Source of the DNA: Nannochloris sp. 'desiccata'
Lineage: Eukaryota > Chlorophyta > Trebouxiophyceae > Chlorellales > Chlorellaceae
NCBI GenBank assembly: GCA_019044685.2
Contig: JAGTXX020000009.1
Location: forward strand, 1,488,001 to 1,552,000
DNA length: 64,000 nt
Direction of reading: 5' to 3'
Position numbers and translations under genes: made by a program. Numbering within the stretch: the first letter of the stretch is position 1; each line of letters starts with the position of its first letter. The notes beneath the pieces are model-generated. The model was not told the origin of the DNA, searched no databases, and saw only the letters and a list, made by a program, of their open reading frames with translations. Shown piece after piece: positions 1 to 12,269 of this stretch.

Positions 1-3000
1 ACGAGTGACACGGGCAGAGTTTAGATGCTCGAGTGCTGCAATTTCCGCCAAAGATGGCGGTGATGGTGGTGCAGCAGCAGCAGTATTACTTTTTTTCTTC
101 GCTTTACCTACAATAGGTGTGGCAATAGATGGATCCCAGGTATCTATGCCCTCCTCATCAGACGTTTCTTCCTCTTCTTCTTCCTCATCATCCTCGTCCT
201 CATAGAAATCGACTTCGTCGTTGTTGTTGACTTGCTGCTGCTGCTGTTGGCCTTCAGACAAGTCTTCGAGCTCTTTGAGAACGTTCGCTGCTGCAACATC
301 ATTCGCCTGCAAGTGGAAATACGGGTTAATAAATAAACAAGCAAACTGGGAAGATTAAAAACATGCTTCCACCGTCACAAAACTCAAATATTTCATAATA
401 TAAAAAATAACATACGTACATCACTAACGATTGAAACTGGCTGTCTCGATTCATCGTCCGTCGTAGGATGTCCACCTTGCTGTGACGCTGCCAAGGCTTC
501 AGCTGTTGCCTGTGCTTCAGCTGCTTGCATCGCTGCCTCTAATTTTTCAGCTTCGGAAACTTCCAACTTTAATCGAAGCATTTCTACTTCTTCGCTCATC
601 TCCGTCATTGCCAGCTGCGCTTCATAGGCCTGCGATTTATATTGACTGGCAGAGCGGAAGACAGTAGTCAGCATAGTGCGCACTTCGTTGGAAGCCGCGA
701 TGCTGGACCAACGAGTCGGGTCGGCGGCACCACCTCCCCGTTCTTCCTCTCGTGCTCGTGCTTGAACAAGAGCGAGTTGAACTTCTTGGATTTGACGACC
801 GTGTTTCTCAGCTGATGAAGCCAAGCGGGCGCGTTTTTTGAGTAAAACATCTTCCCCCCCTTCTCGTTCAGAGGCTGCGCCGGTAGTAGAAGAGCCCCAC
901 CATTGAGGATTCTTCAAAGCAGCAAGGCGACGTTCCACCTCACGCAACTGTCGAGCGGCTTCACTCCGCATAGCTTTTTCACCTTCTAGAACTTTTTGAA
1001 GCTCGTAGGAGGAACAGCATATGTCGAGCTCAGATTCAACCCATTCTCTGCGGGTTGTTTCGTCAGCCATCGCCGCAGCAAGGACAGCAGGGTTTGTAGC
1101 ATTAGCACCTGCTGCATTACCGCTTCCAGCTGCACTACTAACGACGTTGAAGGTAGCTTCGCTGCCGGAATCTGCAGGACGTGGACCTGTTATTATACCT
1201 GTACCACCAAGAGATCCAGAACGCGGTCTTCCTGTAGACGTAGACCCCTCAGGAGCGCCGCTGTTCTTGCTACGAGCTCCTCTGCGACCTTCCAGCAACT
1301 GCAGTCGCTTCCTTGCAGCGGCTGCTTCTTCCGTTTTACGTCGTAATACTTCAAGCTGCTTCGAATGGAGAGCCTCCATACGCATTAATTGCGCCGCATT
1401 TGCACGTTTCTCTTTTTTCAGATGCATGACTTCTTTTGTTTGCTCTTTTTTCCAAACATTGAATTCTTTCGCCGCCTGCATTGCTTGTCGCTGTAATACT
1501 GCCTTTTGCTCTTTGATACGCTGAACATCAGTTTGCAAGGTTGACACACTATCCATAGCTCGTCTTTTGGCACCCTCTAAATCGCGAATCTTTCTTTCTT
1601 TATGGTCAACGCCTTTGACTTTCGTATCTAATTGCCGTATTCTTTCTTTATATGTTCTCTCCATACGAATCCTTTCTTCGCTCGAAGCAGCTTGTAGAGC
1701 AAGTAATTTAGCTAACAAATCAGCACGTTCAGTTGCAAGAGCATCACGTTCTGCTGCAATTTCTCTTAATTGCGTTTCATACGTCGCCTTCATTGTTGAA
1801 TGATTCGAAACTGCTGCAATAGCTGCTTCTTTACTTTCTAATTGCTGTTGTAGGATGTCCATTTCTGATTGAACACGGGCCATAGTAGCGCGATGAGCTT
1901 GTTCTTCAGCAATTAATTCAACATCATCACCTTCTTCAGTGCCAGTACCACCGTTTGAAAACATAGGTGAGAAGGGCGACATGATGCCTCCTCCGCTCAT
2001 GGCACCCGGAGAAAGCGGGCTTGCAGAAAGAGAAGGAGAGCCAGGGGTACCTGCAGCACCACCGCCACCACCAACACTTCTAATGCGAGAGATTCGCAGT
2101 TTACGAAGCTCATCTTCTAATTCATGTACTTTATTAGTCAACACCCGCTCGGTTGTTGCTTCCCCTGGTGGTACGCCAGCTTCTTCTAGTGCAGCAGCAG
2201 CAGCTTCTTGTCCAGCAGCAGCAGCTAACGCAGACGCGACTTTATCACGCTGTAAAGATGCTATAAGTTGAGCTTCAGTTGCTCCCTTGAGCTCTTCACG
2301 AAGAAGCTCGGCCTCTGCTCGTGTTTCAAGCAACTCACGCTGCAGCGCTGCAACACGCGTTTCAGAGTCTCTCAACGCTCGTGCCAATTCTTCAGAGCTG
2401 CCATCATCTGTTAGCAATTCCATTTCATCAGTAGGGGACATTCCTAGCTTTCTTCGTAGCTCTAAATTTTCAGCCTTTGCCGCTGCCAATTGCTGCCGTA
2501 AAGCAGCAATTTGTGCTGCTACGGGGTCTCTATTGACCATAGGTTTATTCTTGATAGCCCGTGCACGGTTGGAATAGCGTAAGGTATTTAAACTTTCTTC
2601 TAAATTCACGTCAGCGGGGGAGACACACGCAATCATAACCGTCCTTGAGTTGCCACCCAAAGAGTCTTGCAACATACGAGTAAGCTTTGAATCACGATAT
2701 GGCACATGTCCTTTCCCTTCAGAAAGAGCATTAATAACGTTTCCTAGGGCCAATAATCCTTTGTTGATATTAATACCTTCTTGCAAGCGTTGTCCTTGTG
2801 CTTTAGTTCGTTTGATCCTCTCGCTTCCGGCTAAATCCACTAGATGCATTTTAGCACAGAGATAGTCATCTAAACCTAGGTCATCTTCTTCCTCTTCATC
2901 ATCTTCATTATCAGAGGATTTTGCTGCGGGGGAATCAGGTCGATCTGCTCGCGTTTTCCGTTGTTCAACAGTAATTGTAAAAATGGCGTGGGACCGAGAA

Positions 3001-3915
3001 GAAGTTTTGTTCATGCCAGTAGCTGCTGTAGCACGCAACGAGGTCCCTTCTTCTAACACGCGGATCATTTCTTGTTGAGTACGGACTTCTTTTTCAACGG
3101 TACCAGCAAGGACGATACCCCCAGCAGGCAATTCACGAATAAGCACGTTGCTATTCTGGCGCTTTGCTAATAGATCTCGTATTTCTTCTTTATGAATTTC
3201 TACAAAGCCTACTCGAATAGTAAACTCAGAGCCCTGGATTTCAGAGATACGGGAAAATATAGCTTCCATTGCTTGAGGGATGACTCCACGATAGTGGGTA
3301 TTTTCTTCTTGAGGAAAGGCACTGCCCATGGTGTAGGTTTTCCCCGACCCAGTCTGTCCGTAGGCAAAAACCTTTAGAAGAGAATTGTGAGGACGTATTA
3401 ATCTATTATAACATAGGCAAGGGAATGCATGTACTGTATGTGGGTATAAATAATGATCAATTTAGTCAAGACTTACTGTTGCATTGTAGCCTTTAAAAAG
3501 ACCGTCGACAAGTGGAGCAACGCAGCGCCCATAAAGTGACTCAGGTTCCTGCCCGAAATCACCTCCAAAGACGTGATCATACGTAAATCTATGAGGACCG
3601 CTACCAACCTGCAGTATAGAGGGAGTTTTGGCCAATTTTGGGTGAGTATAGGGTAGTTTATAGAGAAAAGAGGAGGGCTCCGTTATTGGGGTAACCAAGG
3701 AAATGCAACTGAACAGATAATATCAGTCCGATTGGTGGCAATTTGCAATTGAGAGAGTAGTAGTATCTTACCTGAGACTGTCCAGGAGTGACTTCTAAGC
3801 ATTCTCGGCATCCTTGCTCGTGTTCCAAGTCAATCAAAGGTCTCACATGGACGCAGACAACGACTGATTCCGAGTCTGAGACCCCTGGGGTGGCAGGTCT
3901 GACTTCAGTAGCCAT
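1..3915 (-). CDS. Kinesin-4 family motor (KIF4/KIF21/FRA1-like), 3' end beyond window
   Basis: Plus-end-directed microtubule motor. I place four exons at 3772-3915, 3477-3608, 420-3371 and <1-306, all joined in phase 0. The start is the ATG at 3915. The motor domain carries the P-loop GQTGSGKT (residues about 97-104), switch I NKTSSRSH (about 213-220) and switch II DLAGSE (about 271-276). The stretch GININKGLLALGNVI and the phrase NKPMVNRDP after the motor are typical of kinesin-4. An acidic insert of about 25 residues lies just before switch II. Long coiled coils follow. The last visible exon is acidic (poly-Glu/Asp) and contains TWDP, as in kinesin-4 tails. About 1,178 residues are visible and the stop codon lies outside the window. 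The Gly/Ser-rich linker near residue 530 is low complexity. Family assignment is firm; the KIF4 versus KIF21 subgroup is inferred. Confidence 0.93.
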
Positions 3916-5214
3916 AGCTGAGTTGTTGTATTATTTTTTAATGGTATTAGAAGTAAAAATCGCCTTCTCCTGATAGATGACTAGTTGGTTGAATGCATTT
4001 TAACTAAATTAATATTATCTACCAACCTCTGCATTAACCCTTAATAATACGAAAATTCTATAAGGCCGCGATTCAGGGTTATTTTTAAGGATTTTGGCCC
4101 GCATTTTTATCCGGGATTTTTTCGTCCCAGGCCTTTTACAGCGAGAAAATTACAGCGAGAAAAGACCGAAAGAAAGTATCATAAATTGTTTCATTTCAAT
4201 ATTTCTGCTACAAAACGTCGATCGTTCGTTTAGAAAATGCCCTCGACTTGGAACGCTGCTGCCGCAACGACTGAGCGAAAAAAATGGTGTAAAACTTTAA
4301 ATTCAAATCAAAACTGCGTCGTAAATTCAACTAATTTCCCTGCGTCCGTAAAAGATTCCAAAACCCATACATACTTTTGTGCGGGCCGATCTTTGCTACC
4401 GATAACGTCGGTTGAGACCGCCATATTCTGCTCCTGTAAAAACTAGTAGGGATCGGCGGGAATCAACGATGTCGGTATCTGGGTCGCCCTGCGACCAAAA
4501 CCGCACACCTATACATCCAAAATCAACTCATATTTCTCGGTTCCAATGCACATGAAATGTTGTAGAACATGATATACGATCATGAAACCATGCGCAAGGC
4601 CACCAAGGAAGCCACCGCCGACGAGGACGACAGGCACCAACGAAGATGGAGCAAACGCAGATCCTAAGCCGAGCGTTGCTACCTGAAAAGTGTGAATACA
4701 TTGATAGTCGACCGTCAGGCACTTCGGCCCACGGAGTCAGTATGCCAAGATTTAAGGAGGGTATTACTAAATTGAATCATTACAAATGCCGCCCTGATGC
4801 TCCTGAACTATCATCTATCTCCTTCAGGGACTATTACAGGTGCGATCTTAAAAGCTTATGCCGCCTTTTCCGCTATCCAAATGCTTAATTTTCTTATATA
4901 CAGTATTCATTTACATGTTTGCTGCTGCTCCACGAGACCTGTATATGCAACTCTGTTGCCAACCAACCTCCCCGCCCTCATTTGAAAATTAAACAACACG
5001 ACTAGAAATTCTTCACATTTATCCTCCGGTCATCAGAAAAGCGAATTCAGCTTTAATATATAGATGCAAATGTGAGTAAATTAAAAAAAAACTGTTAATT
5101 GCTACCGCCCACCCAGTAACCATATAATATAAGATTTCGGCCCATTCTTGTTTTTCTCATATCGCGCCATTCCGACGGAACCTGGCAGGTTTTATTCATC
5201 TTTTATAAACTTCA
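3916..5214. other. Intergenic stretch with no confident gene
   Basis: About 1.3 kb lies between the kinesin start (minus) and the next plus-strand gene. Short open frames exist on both strands but none has a recognisable domain. A perfect 14-bp tandem duplication (ttacagcgagaaaa twice) lies near 4136-4163. A hydrophobic minus-strand frame with a good 3' splice site is listed separately. The stretch should hold divergent promoters for the flanking genes. Confidence 0.5.
4509..4682 (-). CDS. Possible terminal exon of a small membrane protein (weak)
   Basis: After a TTTTCAG acceptor on the minus strand there is an open frame of 57 codons ending in TAG at 4509-4511. It is Gly-rich and hydrophobic (contains LVPVVLVGGGFLGGLAHGF), as expected for one or two transmembrane helices. 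I could not find a phase-0 upstream exon with a start codon, and I do not recognise the family. The opposite strand is also open here, so chance is a real possibility. Confidence 0.2.
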   Translation of the reverse strand, partial: VATLGLGSAFAPSSLVPVVLVGGGFLGGLAHGFMIVYHVLQHFMCIGTEKYELILDV

Positions 5215-6471
5215 ATGCAACTGTTACACAATGTGCCAATGACAGAGATCTCAGATCCCATCAGGACAGTGCTGCAAGGCTACCTTGAGGTTCTTTACTT
5301 AGCTTGTGATCTAAACTCTAATTGGACAGCAAGTGACTTGCACGCAGCATTTGAATGGGCTCTAACGCTGTACAAACTAACATCGGATCCATCAAAATCA
5401 GCATCAGTAGCTTCTACAGCAGAGGTATTTTCCCTATAGAAGAAGTACTTCACTCACAACTGATCTTCCGCTTTCCTTGATCACCCCCTGGAGTGATTAA
5501 AAAAAATACGTTCTCACCCATAATCCCTGCAGATTCTCAAACCTTTGCTACCATGTATCATACAAGATGCACTAGATGAGGTCATTAAATCCCCAACGGA
5601 GGTTCTGCTACGCCGCCTACTAATCCACAACACAGCCTCTGGAAGTCGTAACCACCACCCTGATTGGACTCTCAAGGTGTTGGCAGCTCACACGTCTGCC
5701 TGCTCTTTACCAGAGCCATGCCTGGAGCGTGATGTCCATAGTGCTTTGATTAATATGAGAGAAAGAGCTTCCTGTGAATCGCTCTTGCAAGCAGCAAGTA
5801 GAGATGCTGCAGTGGAGATGGTGCCTTCAACAGTGCATCAGTTGGCGTTGGCAGCCCCTTCCTGGCTGCCTTATCCAGCACCAGTAGCATCCGAGTATCT
5901 ATATTACTTTTCTAGAGCGAGTACATTAGAACTAGCAGCTGCGGCGACGCTTCTTAGAAAACAGCTACATCAGCAGCAATCAAGAATAACAGATAGTGGA
6001 CTAGAAGTAAGCACGGCAACAAGAACCGAGAGGATAGAAACAACAGAGCCTGCTGCTGCGCGTGCTGAGCTTCTTGCGATGGCCCTCTGCTTACCTCTAC
6101 CGCAATACAAACCTTCTCAATTAGAACAGCTAGGGATATCAGTACAAGGAGCAGCATCGCCAGAACAAGAAAGGACGAAAAGAAAGTTATTACAGCGCCT
6201 CCCTGAAGACCCTCTAGCTCAAGAACTCTGTTCCCTCCTGCGTTTTACTCCTTCCCTGGCTGCCATTCTCCCAGCCCCACTCTTATCCCGGGCATGCCGG
6301 TCGTCTTTTCCGCTCTCTGTAGAATACGCAGCAGCCTTAGAGAAATTGCGAGTGGAAAGTTCCATCCATGTGACAGCTGTGATCTCGGCTTTGAAATTTG
6401 CTTGCTTAATAAATGACACAACTGCTTTGCTATTTAAAGATGCCCTAGGTACTATCTATAGATCGATTTAA
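5215..6471 (+). CDS. Unrecognised helical protein, 382 aa
   Basis: Two exons, 5215-5424 and 5533-6471, are joined in phase 0 by a 108-nt GT-AG intron that ends CCCTGCAG. The protein is Leu/Ala-rich and predominantly helical, with no signal peptide or transmembrane segment. A second in-frame Met lies nine codons downstream (MTEISDP) and could be the real start. I do not recognise a domain; repeated amphipathic helices suggest a HEAT/ARM-like or adaptor fold, but that is a guess. It converges on the SNF2 gene, with 139 bp between the stop codons. Confidence 0.7.
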
Positions 6472-6610
6472 TTGTCTCTTACAACAAAACAAAATTGTGT
6501 ACACTAGAAGTCGTATAAGGTGGGTAAAAATTTAGAAATGAAAAAGTAAGAAAGAAAGAACCAAAAGTTTGGAACAGCTTTTTTTTTTAATGATAGATCT
6601 TTTTCCGTTT

Positions 6611-9600
6611 TTATAACGTTTGTTCTTTGTCATTATTGTCTGCAGGTGGAAAATTTCTTGTTACTGTAGAAGGAGGAGGAAGCATCGAACCAGCATCATT
6701 CATTACTGCTGCTGCTGCATCTAGCGCTTTTTCTTCTTCAGCATCTTCGAAATGAACACTGAGGGCTCTGCGTTTCTTCGTTAATGGTTCACCTTGAGCT
6801 GCGTCACCATCACCATCGGCAGCCCCAACAGCAATAGCAGCAGCAGTGCGTTTCAAGCCATCCTCTCCCCCATCTGTCATAGGGGATGGGGCAGTCGTAG
6901 TAGCAACAGAAGGAATACGTGGCATTGCAGCCGTGGATTGGATATGTTCTAACCCGTTTCCTCCACTTTTTGTACCAGCATCACCACCACCGCCACCACT
7001 ACGGCCATTTACACCTCCTTCGGTAATACCTTCATCAGTAACTAAATTCTGTTCTAAAATCTCCTCTTCTTCATCGTTATCGATCATACCGACCTCATCT
7101 TCATCTTCCTCCTCTTCACGGCCTAAACTGCGAGTCGTCGTTGTGGTCACAGCAGGCTCAGCACGAGCTGGAGCAGCAGGAGCAGCTGATGCTGCAGGTG
7201 TAGCACCAGGTTTCACCCCAGGTACAACAGTAGTAGAGTCATTTACTCCAGTACCAGCCCCGCCAGCTGCCTTTGCGTCTGGAGTTGGTGCCACATGGTG
7301 ATGCAGCACTGTGCCCGTTAGTGCCGCCATTTCAGCCTCAATATCCACTTTATGCTTGGAGTTTTCTTCCAAAGCAGCACGTAAATCTTTCTCTTTCCAC
7401 TGCATCCATCGTGGCACCTCATCTGGGCGTGTACATTCAAACCAAACACCAGGTTCTGAATCCAACTTTTCAAATAACGCCATCTCCTCGTCCCCTCTAG
7501 CCAGCATTTTATTCAGCTCATCATTGGTAGGAACTGAATTTACAGCTTGTAATGCTCGATCTTGGTCTTGTAACAGTGCTTCTAAAGTGTGGCGACGTTC
7601 CTCCATTGAGGTTTGCTGATCGAATCGACCGGCGTCGATGACTTCATTTGCCATTTCGATTTTCATTCTTTGGATTTGGTTACGCATTACTGACTCGATA
7701 GAGTCGCCGTACAGCCTACGTTGAGGTTGATTAGAATCTTCAGTAGGAGGTGGGGGTTGTTCTTCAGTAGGAACAGGAGCAGGGATAGGGGTAGGGGTAG
7801 CGGTGGAAGTAGTAGCAATACCATTGTTGTTTTCTTGCTTCACCGCCGCACCACCGCCTTCAGTCTCTTCTTCCTTCTTAATAGCAGCAGGTGCTGGGGC
7901 TGGGGCAGCTCCTACCGGTGCAACTGAACCTGGAGCGACATCAGTCACAGCTTCTAAATGAAATACCCTTACTTCTTTCGTTTGTCCAATCCTATGGGAT
8001 CTTGCAATTGCCTGTTCTTCATTTTTTGGATTCGGATCAGGATCATAAATGACCACTGTATCTGACGATTGAAGGTTCAGACCTCTACCAGCAGCGCGAA
8101 TCGATAGTAAAAATATAAATGCGTCAGAATTGGGGGCATTGAATTTCTGAATTGCGGTCTCTCGGTCTTCTAAAGAAGTTGAACCATCAATTCTTAAATA
8201 ATTCATATACCCGCCACCGATAGACCCCGGGAGCTCTCTCCATTGTAGATACACTTCCAACAAATCTAAAAGCTTCGTCATAGCTGAGAATAATAACACT
8301 CTATGTCCCGCAGCCTTTAATTTGACGAGCATTTTATCCAAGGTAACTAATTTACCGCACTGTCGTACAATCATGTCTCCGATACCCCAATGCGGTGGAG
8401 GGTATGACAGCAACGGATGGTTGCACAATTTCCTTAATTCCATACATTTATTATTCAAACTAGCAAACTCACGTTGGACTTTACCGATCACGGGGGCAGC
8501 AGGGTCTAAACGCAAGGTGCCTGTTGTTTTGACCCAGGTATATACCATAGATTGATGGCCTGACATCGGGACGCGAACAGTGTGAGCCACCTTCGATGGC
8601 AATTTACTCTCTACATCTTCTACCTGTCGACGTAACATAAAGGGTTCGAGAATTTGATGCAGTCTGTGAATAACGACGACGCGTTTTTCCTTTGCCAGCC
8701 AATCATCTGCGCTACTCCCACCACCACCGCCGCCGCTCCCGACGTCATTGCCAAACCATTTTTCAAAAATACTTTTATCATCGAAAACGTCAGGTAGCAG
8801 TAAATTTAACAAGGACCACAGCTCTATTAAGTCATTCTGTAACGGGGTTCCAGATAAGAGCAATCTTCGAGCGGCATTGAATCTGTCCAGGTCCTTTGCT
8901 AGTTTACTTTGACGGTCCTTCATGCGTTGAGCTTCGTCAATAACGATGTACTGCCAGTCAATTTTGGAGAGCTTGGCACGATCACGCATGATGAATTCGT
9001 AGGTAGTCACCAGCACATTAAACTGGAGTGGTTGTACCTCTGTCACATATTTCCTAGCACGATCCTCCTTGCCCCCAACATAATACACGCACCGAGCGGA
9101 TGGTAACCACTGAGTAAGTTCACTTTTCCAATTAACCATAACAGCATTGGGTACGATGATTAAATGGGGGCCATAATTGGCTTTTTTATCCATTAGATAG
9201 GCAATCAAAGCCATTACTTGGACTGTTTTTCCAAGACCCATCTCATCCGCTAGGATTCCATTGAGATGATTATTGTAGAGAGAGACCATCCATTGTAAAC
9301 CTACTATTTGATATTCACGTAATCTAGCGTTGTTGGGAGGACGCAATAGCCTCGGTTGATCGAGAATTTCTTCGGTGTTGGAATGAGCAAGAGCGTAATA
9401 CCGAGACTGAGCATCGGTGGCGCCCTCAGTAGATGCAAGTAAAGCTTCATTACCTGTTGCTGCTTCCGCAGCAGCAGCGTGTGCTGCAGCATGAACTTCA
9501 TCTTCAGAAAGACCACGTGCACGAGCTTCAGCCATAGCACGCGCAGCAGCACTGGAAGCTTCTGCCGTGACTTTCACCGAGGCAATTTTTGAGGCAAGAC

Positions 9601-10870
9601 GATTAAGATATGCTTCTGTGTCAGCCAAGAACTTTGAAATAGCTTCATACCGTTCATCTGCTGCAGGCGTATTCCCTGCTTGACGACGCAGCATCTCTTG
9701 GTACGCTTCAAAATCGTGTGCCTTCAAAGCAGCCATACGTAATGATCTATCGTCCTCTTTCAATTTATTTCTTTCCCGTGCCAATCTTTCATGAGCTCTC
9801 ATGATACCACGGTTTCTAGCGACGCGAAGATCTTTAACACCTTGATTCGCTTCCTTCATACCCCCAGAGAGTAGCTCTTTCACGTCCTTGGCACGTGTGG
9901 CAGCCAGCTCAGCACGTGCTGCGATGTCTCGCCGAGCATTGTCAATCAAGGACGCTCTATGTGATTTCCTTGTCATCTTGTATTGTTTATCTGTAAGAGT
10001 AAGTAGTTCTCTACCTTCTGCATCGATAGCAGCACGTAATTCCCGTTGTTTGTTTAAAGCACGTAGCATACGGAGCTGCAGCAACGCAGCACCAAGGGGC
10101 GGTGTTTCTCTGCGGTAGTGCATCCCTGGGTCTACATCCGGGTTCTTTACCGCTGCTTCGAGCTGCTGTAGCTTACTCACAAGCTGCTGGTTAACGGTAC
10201 GTTGCCGCTCAGCGCGGATAAGCCCACCTACATCGCTTTCTATAAAGTGAGGTTCCAAGTAGCCAGTGCCTCCGCTGGTTGGCAATGGGGTATTTGGTTG
10301 CTGAGAGGCGATGGTGTAGTGAGGGCCTGGTCGAACTATTAGAGGGACATGGCGTTGGGGTATTGAGATACGTGCAGGGGGAGGTGATGGAGCAGTACTC
10401 GTACCAGCACCAGCAGCTGGAGCAGCGGCAAGAGCACTGCCATTAGTATTAGGATTAGTAGTAGTCCCTCGACTTTGTTGGCTTTGTTTTGCTCTTTGGA
10501 TATTTACCGCTCTCACTTTTTCTATATCTTCCTTGGTTATTCTCACCAGGGCGTTGGGGTCTGGTTGTTGGTCTAGAGGGGTAGGGGCGAGGTATGCGCT
10601 CCAGCTTTCAGGGAGAATGCAGGGGACTTGTCTCCTGTTGAACTCACGAAAGAGCTTCAGGACAAGAACTTGGTTATTGAGGACGGTGTGTTGAGCAATC
10701 GTGAAAAGATTCTGTAGCAGGCAGGCAGAGAGATTCAGACGTTTGGCTTGTGCTTAATAGATACAATGCAAGCGGACATCTAGCATTGAAAAGGCTTTTA
10801 AACCTACCTTGTTTACTTTGACATGTGAAGGTGGTGAGATTACAGCGTCATTTTTCTCTGGTGTAGCCAT
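6611..10870 (-). CDS. SNF2/BRM-type ATP-dependent chromatin remodeller
   Basis: Catalytic subunit of a SWI/SNF-type complex that slides or evicts nucleosomes. Exons are 10808-10870 (21 codons) and 6611-10711, joined in phase 0, giving 1,387 aa. In order: a low-complexity Pro/Ala N-terminus; an HSA-like basic helix (about 270-365) that binds actin-related proteins; the helicase ATPase with DEMGLGKT (about 510-517), DEAQ (about 613-616) and LLSGTPLQN; the second lobe with motif VI ARSHRIGQT; then a SnAC-like segment containing YGDSIESVMRNQIQRMK. The tail is acidic and Ala/Gly-rich, with a KKRR nuclear signal. No bromodomain is seen, unlike animal and yeast BRM/SNF2 but like plant SYD/MINU proteins. 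HSA plus SnAC excludes ISWI, CHD and INO80 types. Confidence 0.93.
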
Positions 10871-12269
10871 TGCAGCGAGCTACAAGAGGACAGGCCAGAT
10901 CAAAACTGCAATGCAGTATCTGGCAATTTTAATTTGGCTGCAGATTCTTTTTTAGACTGCGTTTTTGTTCATTTTTGTTTGATCAAAACTATTCATTAAG
11001 ATGTTAGGCAAACAGAAGCAACGCTACTGTCGACAAATGAGGAGATACTATTGTTGAATGTCTATACAAATACTTTGCAAAAATTAAACAGCAATGAGCA
11101 CCTCGAAATTCGAACTTTCAAGTGTTCAAAGCGCAAGTGACAAAACAAATTGAGTCGATTTTTCTCTAGAACCTCAGGTCCACGTTTTCAGGGCTTCTGG
11201 AGGGGTTGATTCTCAAACCGCTATTTTTAGCGGCTTGTCTGAAAATAATACGCTTTCGCTATTAAATCAAAGAGTTGGAGCTCCAAAGGGTGCCTATAGA
11301 ATTTTTACAGTGACTTCGAAACTGTGAACCAAAAAAAATGAAAAAAAAAGCTGAAAAAAAACAGTTAAGTCCTCTCCAGCTGCTGCTGCCTTGTAATTTC
11401 AGGGGTTTGCTGCTGCTGGGGCTGCTGCGGCTGCTGCGGCTGCTGGGGCTGTCGCTGCTGCTGCTGCTGCATTACCAACTGAACCATTGCAGTGTTGTAA
11501 TTTCTCGCCAATATTTGATTTTGTGCCAAGGAGGTCGACGCCAAGTTTTGAAAATAATTCAGCGCCATCGTCATCGCCTCCATATTTGCTGGTGCTTGGC
11601 TTGCTCCAGCCCAGTAAATGATATCCGCTTCTGGTTGCTGTCGCGCTCCATCTCCTTTTGAAAAGCTTTAGAGCTAAGCGTCTTCTTCCGGCCACCTTGA
11701 TTACCACCCATGATGTCGTTTGGATATGTCGGCGTTGAAAATAGGTCCTGCAAGGCACAGATTCATTCAAAATTAAAGGTTTTATTAAGAAACCAGGTCT
11801 CAAATCCCCAAAAATCGCGGCTGGCGCCGGCAAATGTGCAATCCCCCATCCCACTTACCAGATTCTAAAGCCCCAAAAATAGCGGCTTACCACTATAATT
11901 CTTTGATTACAAACCGCTAAAAACAGCGTATTAATTTTTTCAATCAGCGAAAATAGCGAAGTCCAGATTCTTTTTACGCAAAAAGCGTAAAAATCGGCTT
12001 GTTTCAGAAGCCCTGAGAACCTGCATTTCTTTGCACATTTTGGAGTTAATAATAATTTCACCATGTTCCTCCAATAATAAGCCACCAGGACAAACGTCAC
12101 GCTGGCTCCTAAGAGTCTCCTGCAGCAGGTGCCCCATTTCTCTGTGGGCACCGGCGAGCATAGCGAGAAGATAGAGCTTGGGTGCTCCAGTTGCCGGTAC
12201 TCCCCAGGAGGCTGTTCTCGATGTCGAAACCCTAGTTTTAGGCCAAGAACATTGGCGCCTACCTCAGAA
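10871..12269. other. SNF2 upstream region with repetitive-looking DNA
   Basis: This is the divergent intergenic region between the SNF2 start (minus) and the MBD4-like gene (plus). It holds A-rich tracts (11332-11361), a CAG/CTG-rich poly-Gln ORF and several copies of a GCTATTTTTAGCGG-like motif. A possible mobile element occupying 11188-12016 is listed separately. No other confident gene is seen. Confidence 0.5.
11188..12016. mobile_element. Candidate non-autonomous DNA transposon (MITE-like) with inverted ends
   Basis: TCAGGGCTTCTG at 11188-11199 is matched by its exact reverse complement at 12005-12016. Just inside lie related AT-rich motifs: a palindrome CCGCTATTTTTAGCGG near 11219-11234, and variants near 11870-11890 and 11908-11930. 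The interior encodes, on the minus strand, a Gln-rich frame (QQQQQRQPQQPQQ) and an overlapping short frame beginning MGGNQGGRKKTLSSK, neither of which looks like a full gene. CAGGG-type ends recall hAT elements. However, no clean 8-bp target duplication is visible; only an imperfect AGAACCT pair flanks the region. Copy number in the genome is unknown. Confidence 0.35.

Noticed and set aside
1021..2577. Long plus-strand open frames opposite the kinesin coding region
   Set aside because: They are antisense shadows of a well-supported kinesin frame, Ser/Ala-rich and without domains.
12129..12269. N-terminal extension of the MBD4-like gene
   Set aside because: The frame is open but begins only at a GTG. 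The first ATG is at 12270 and starts the basic helix expected for the protein.
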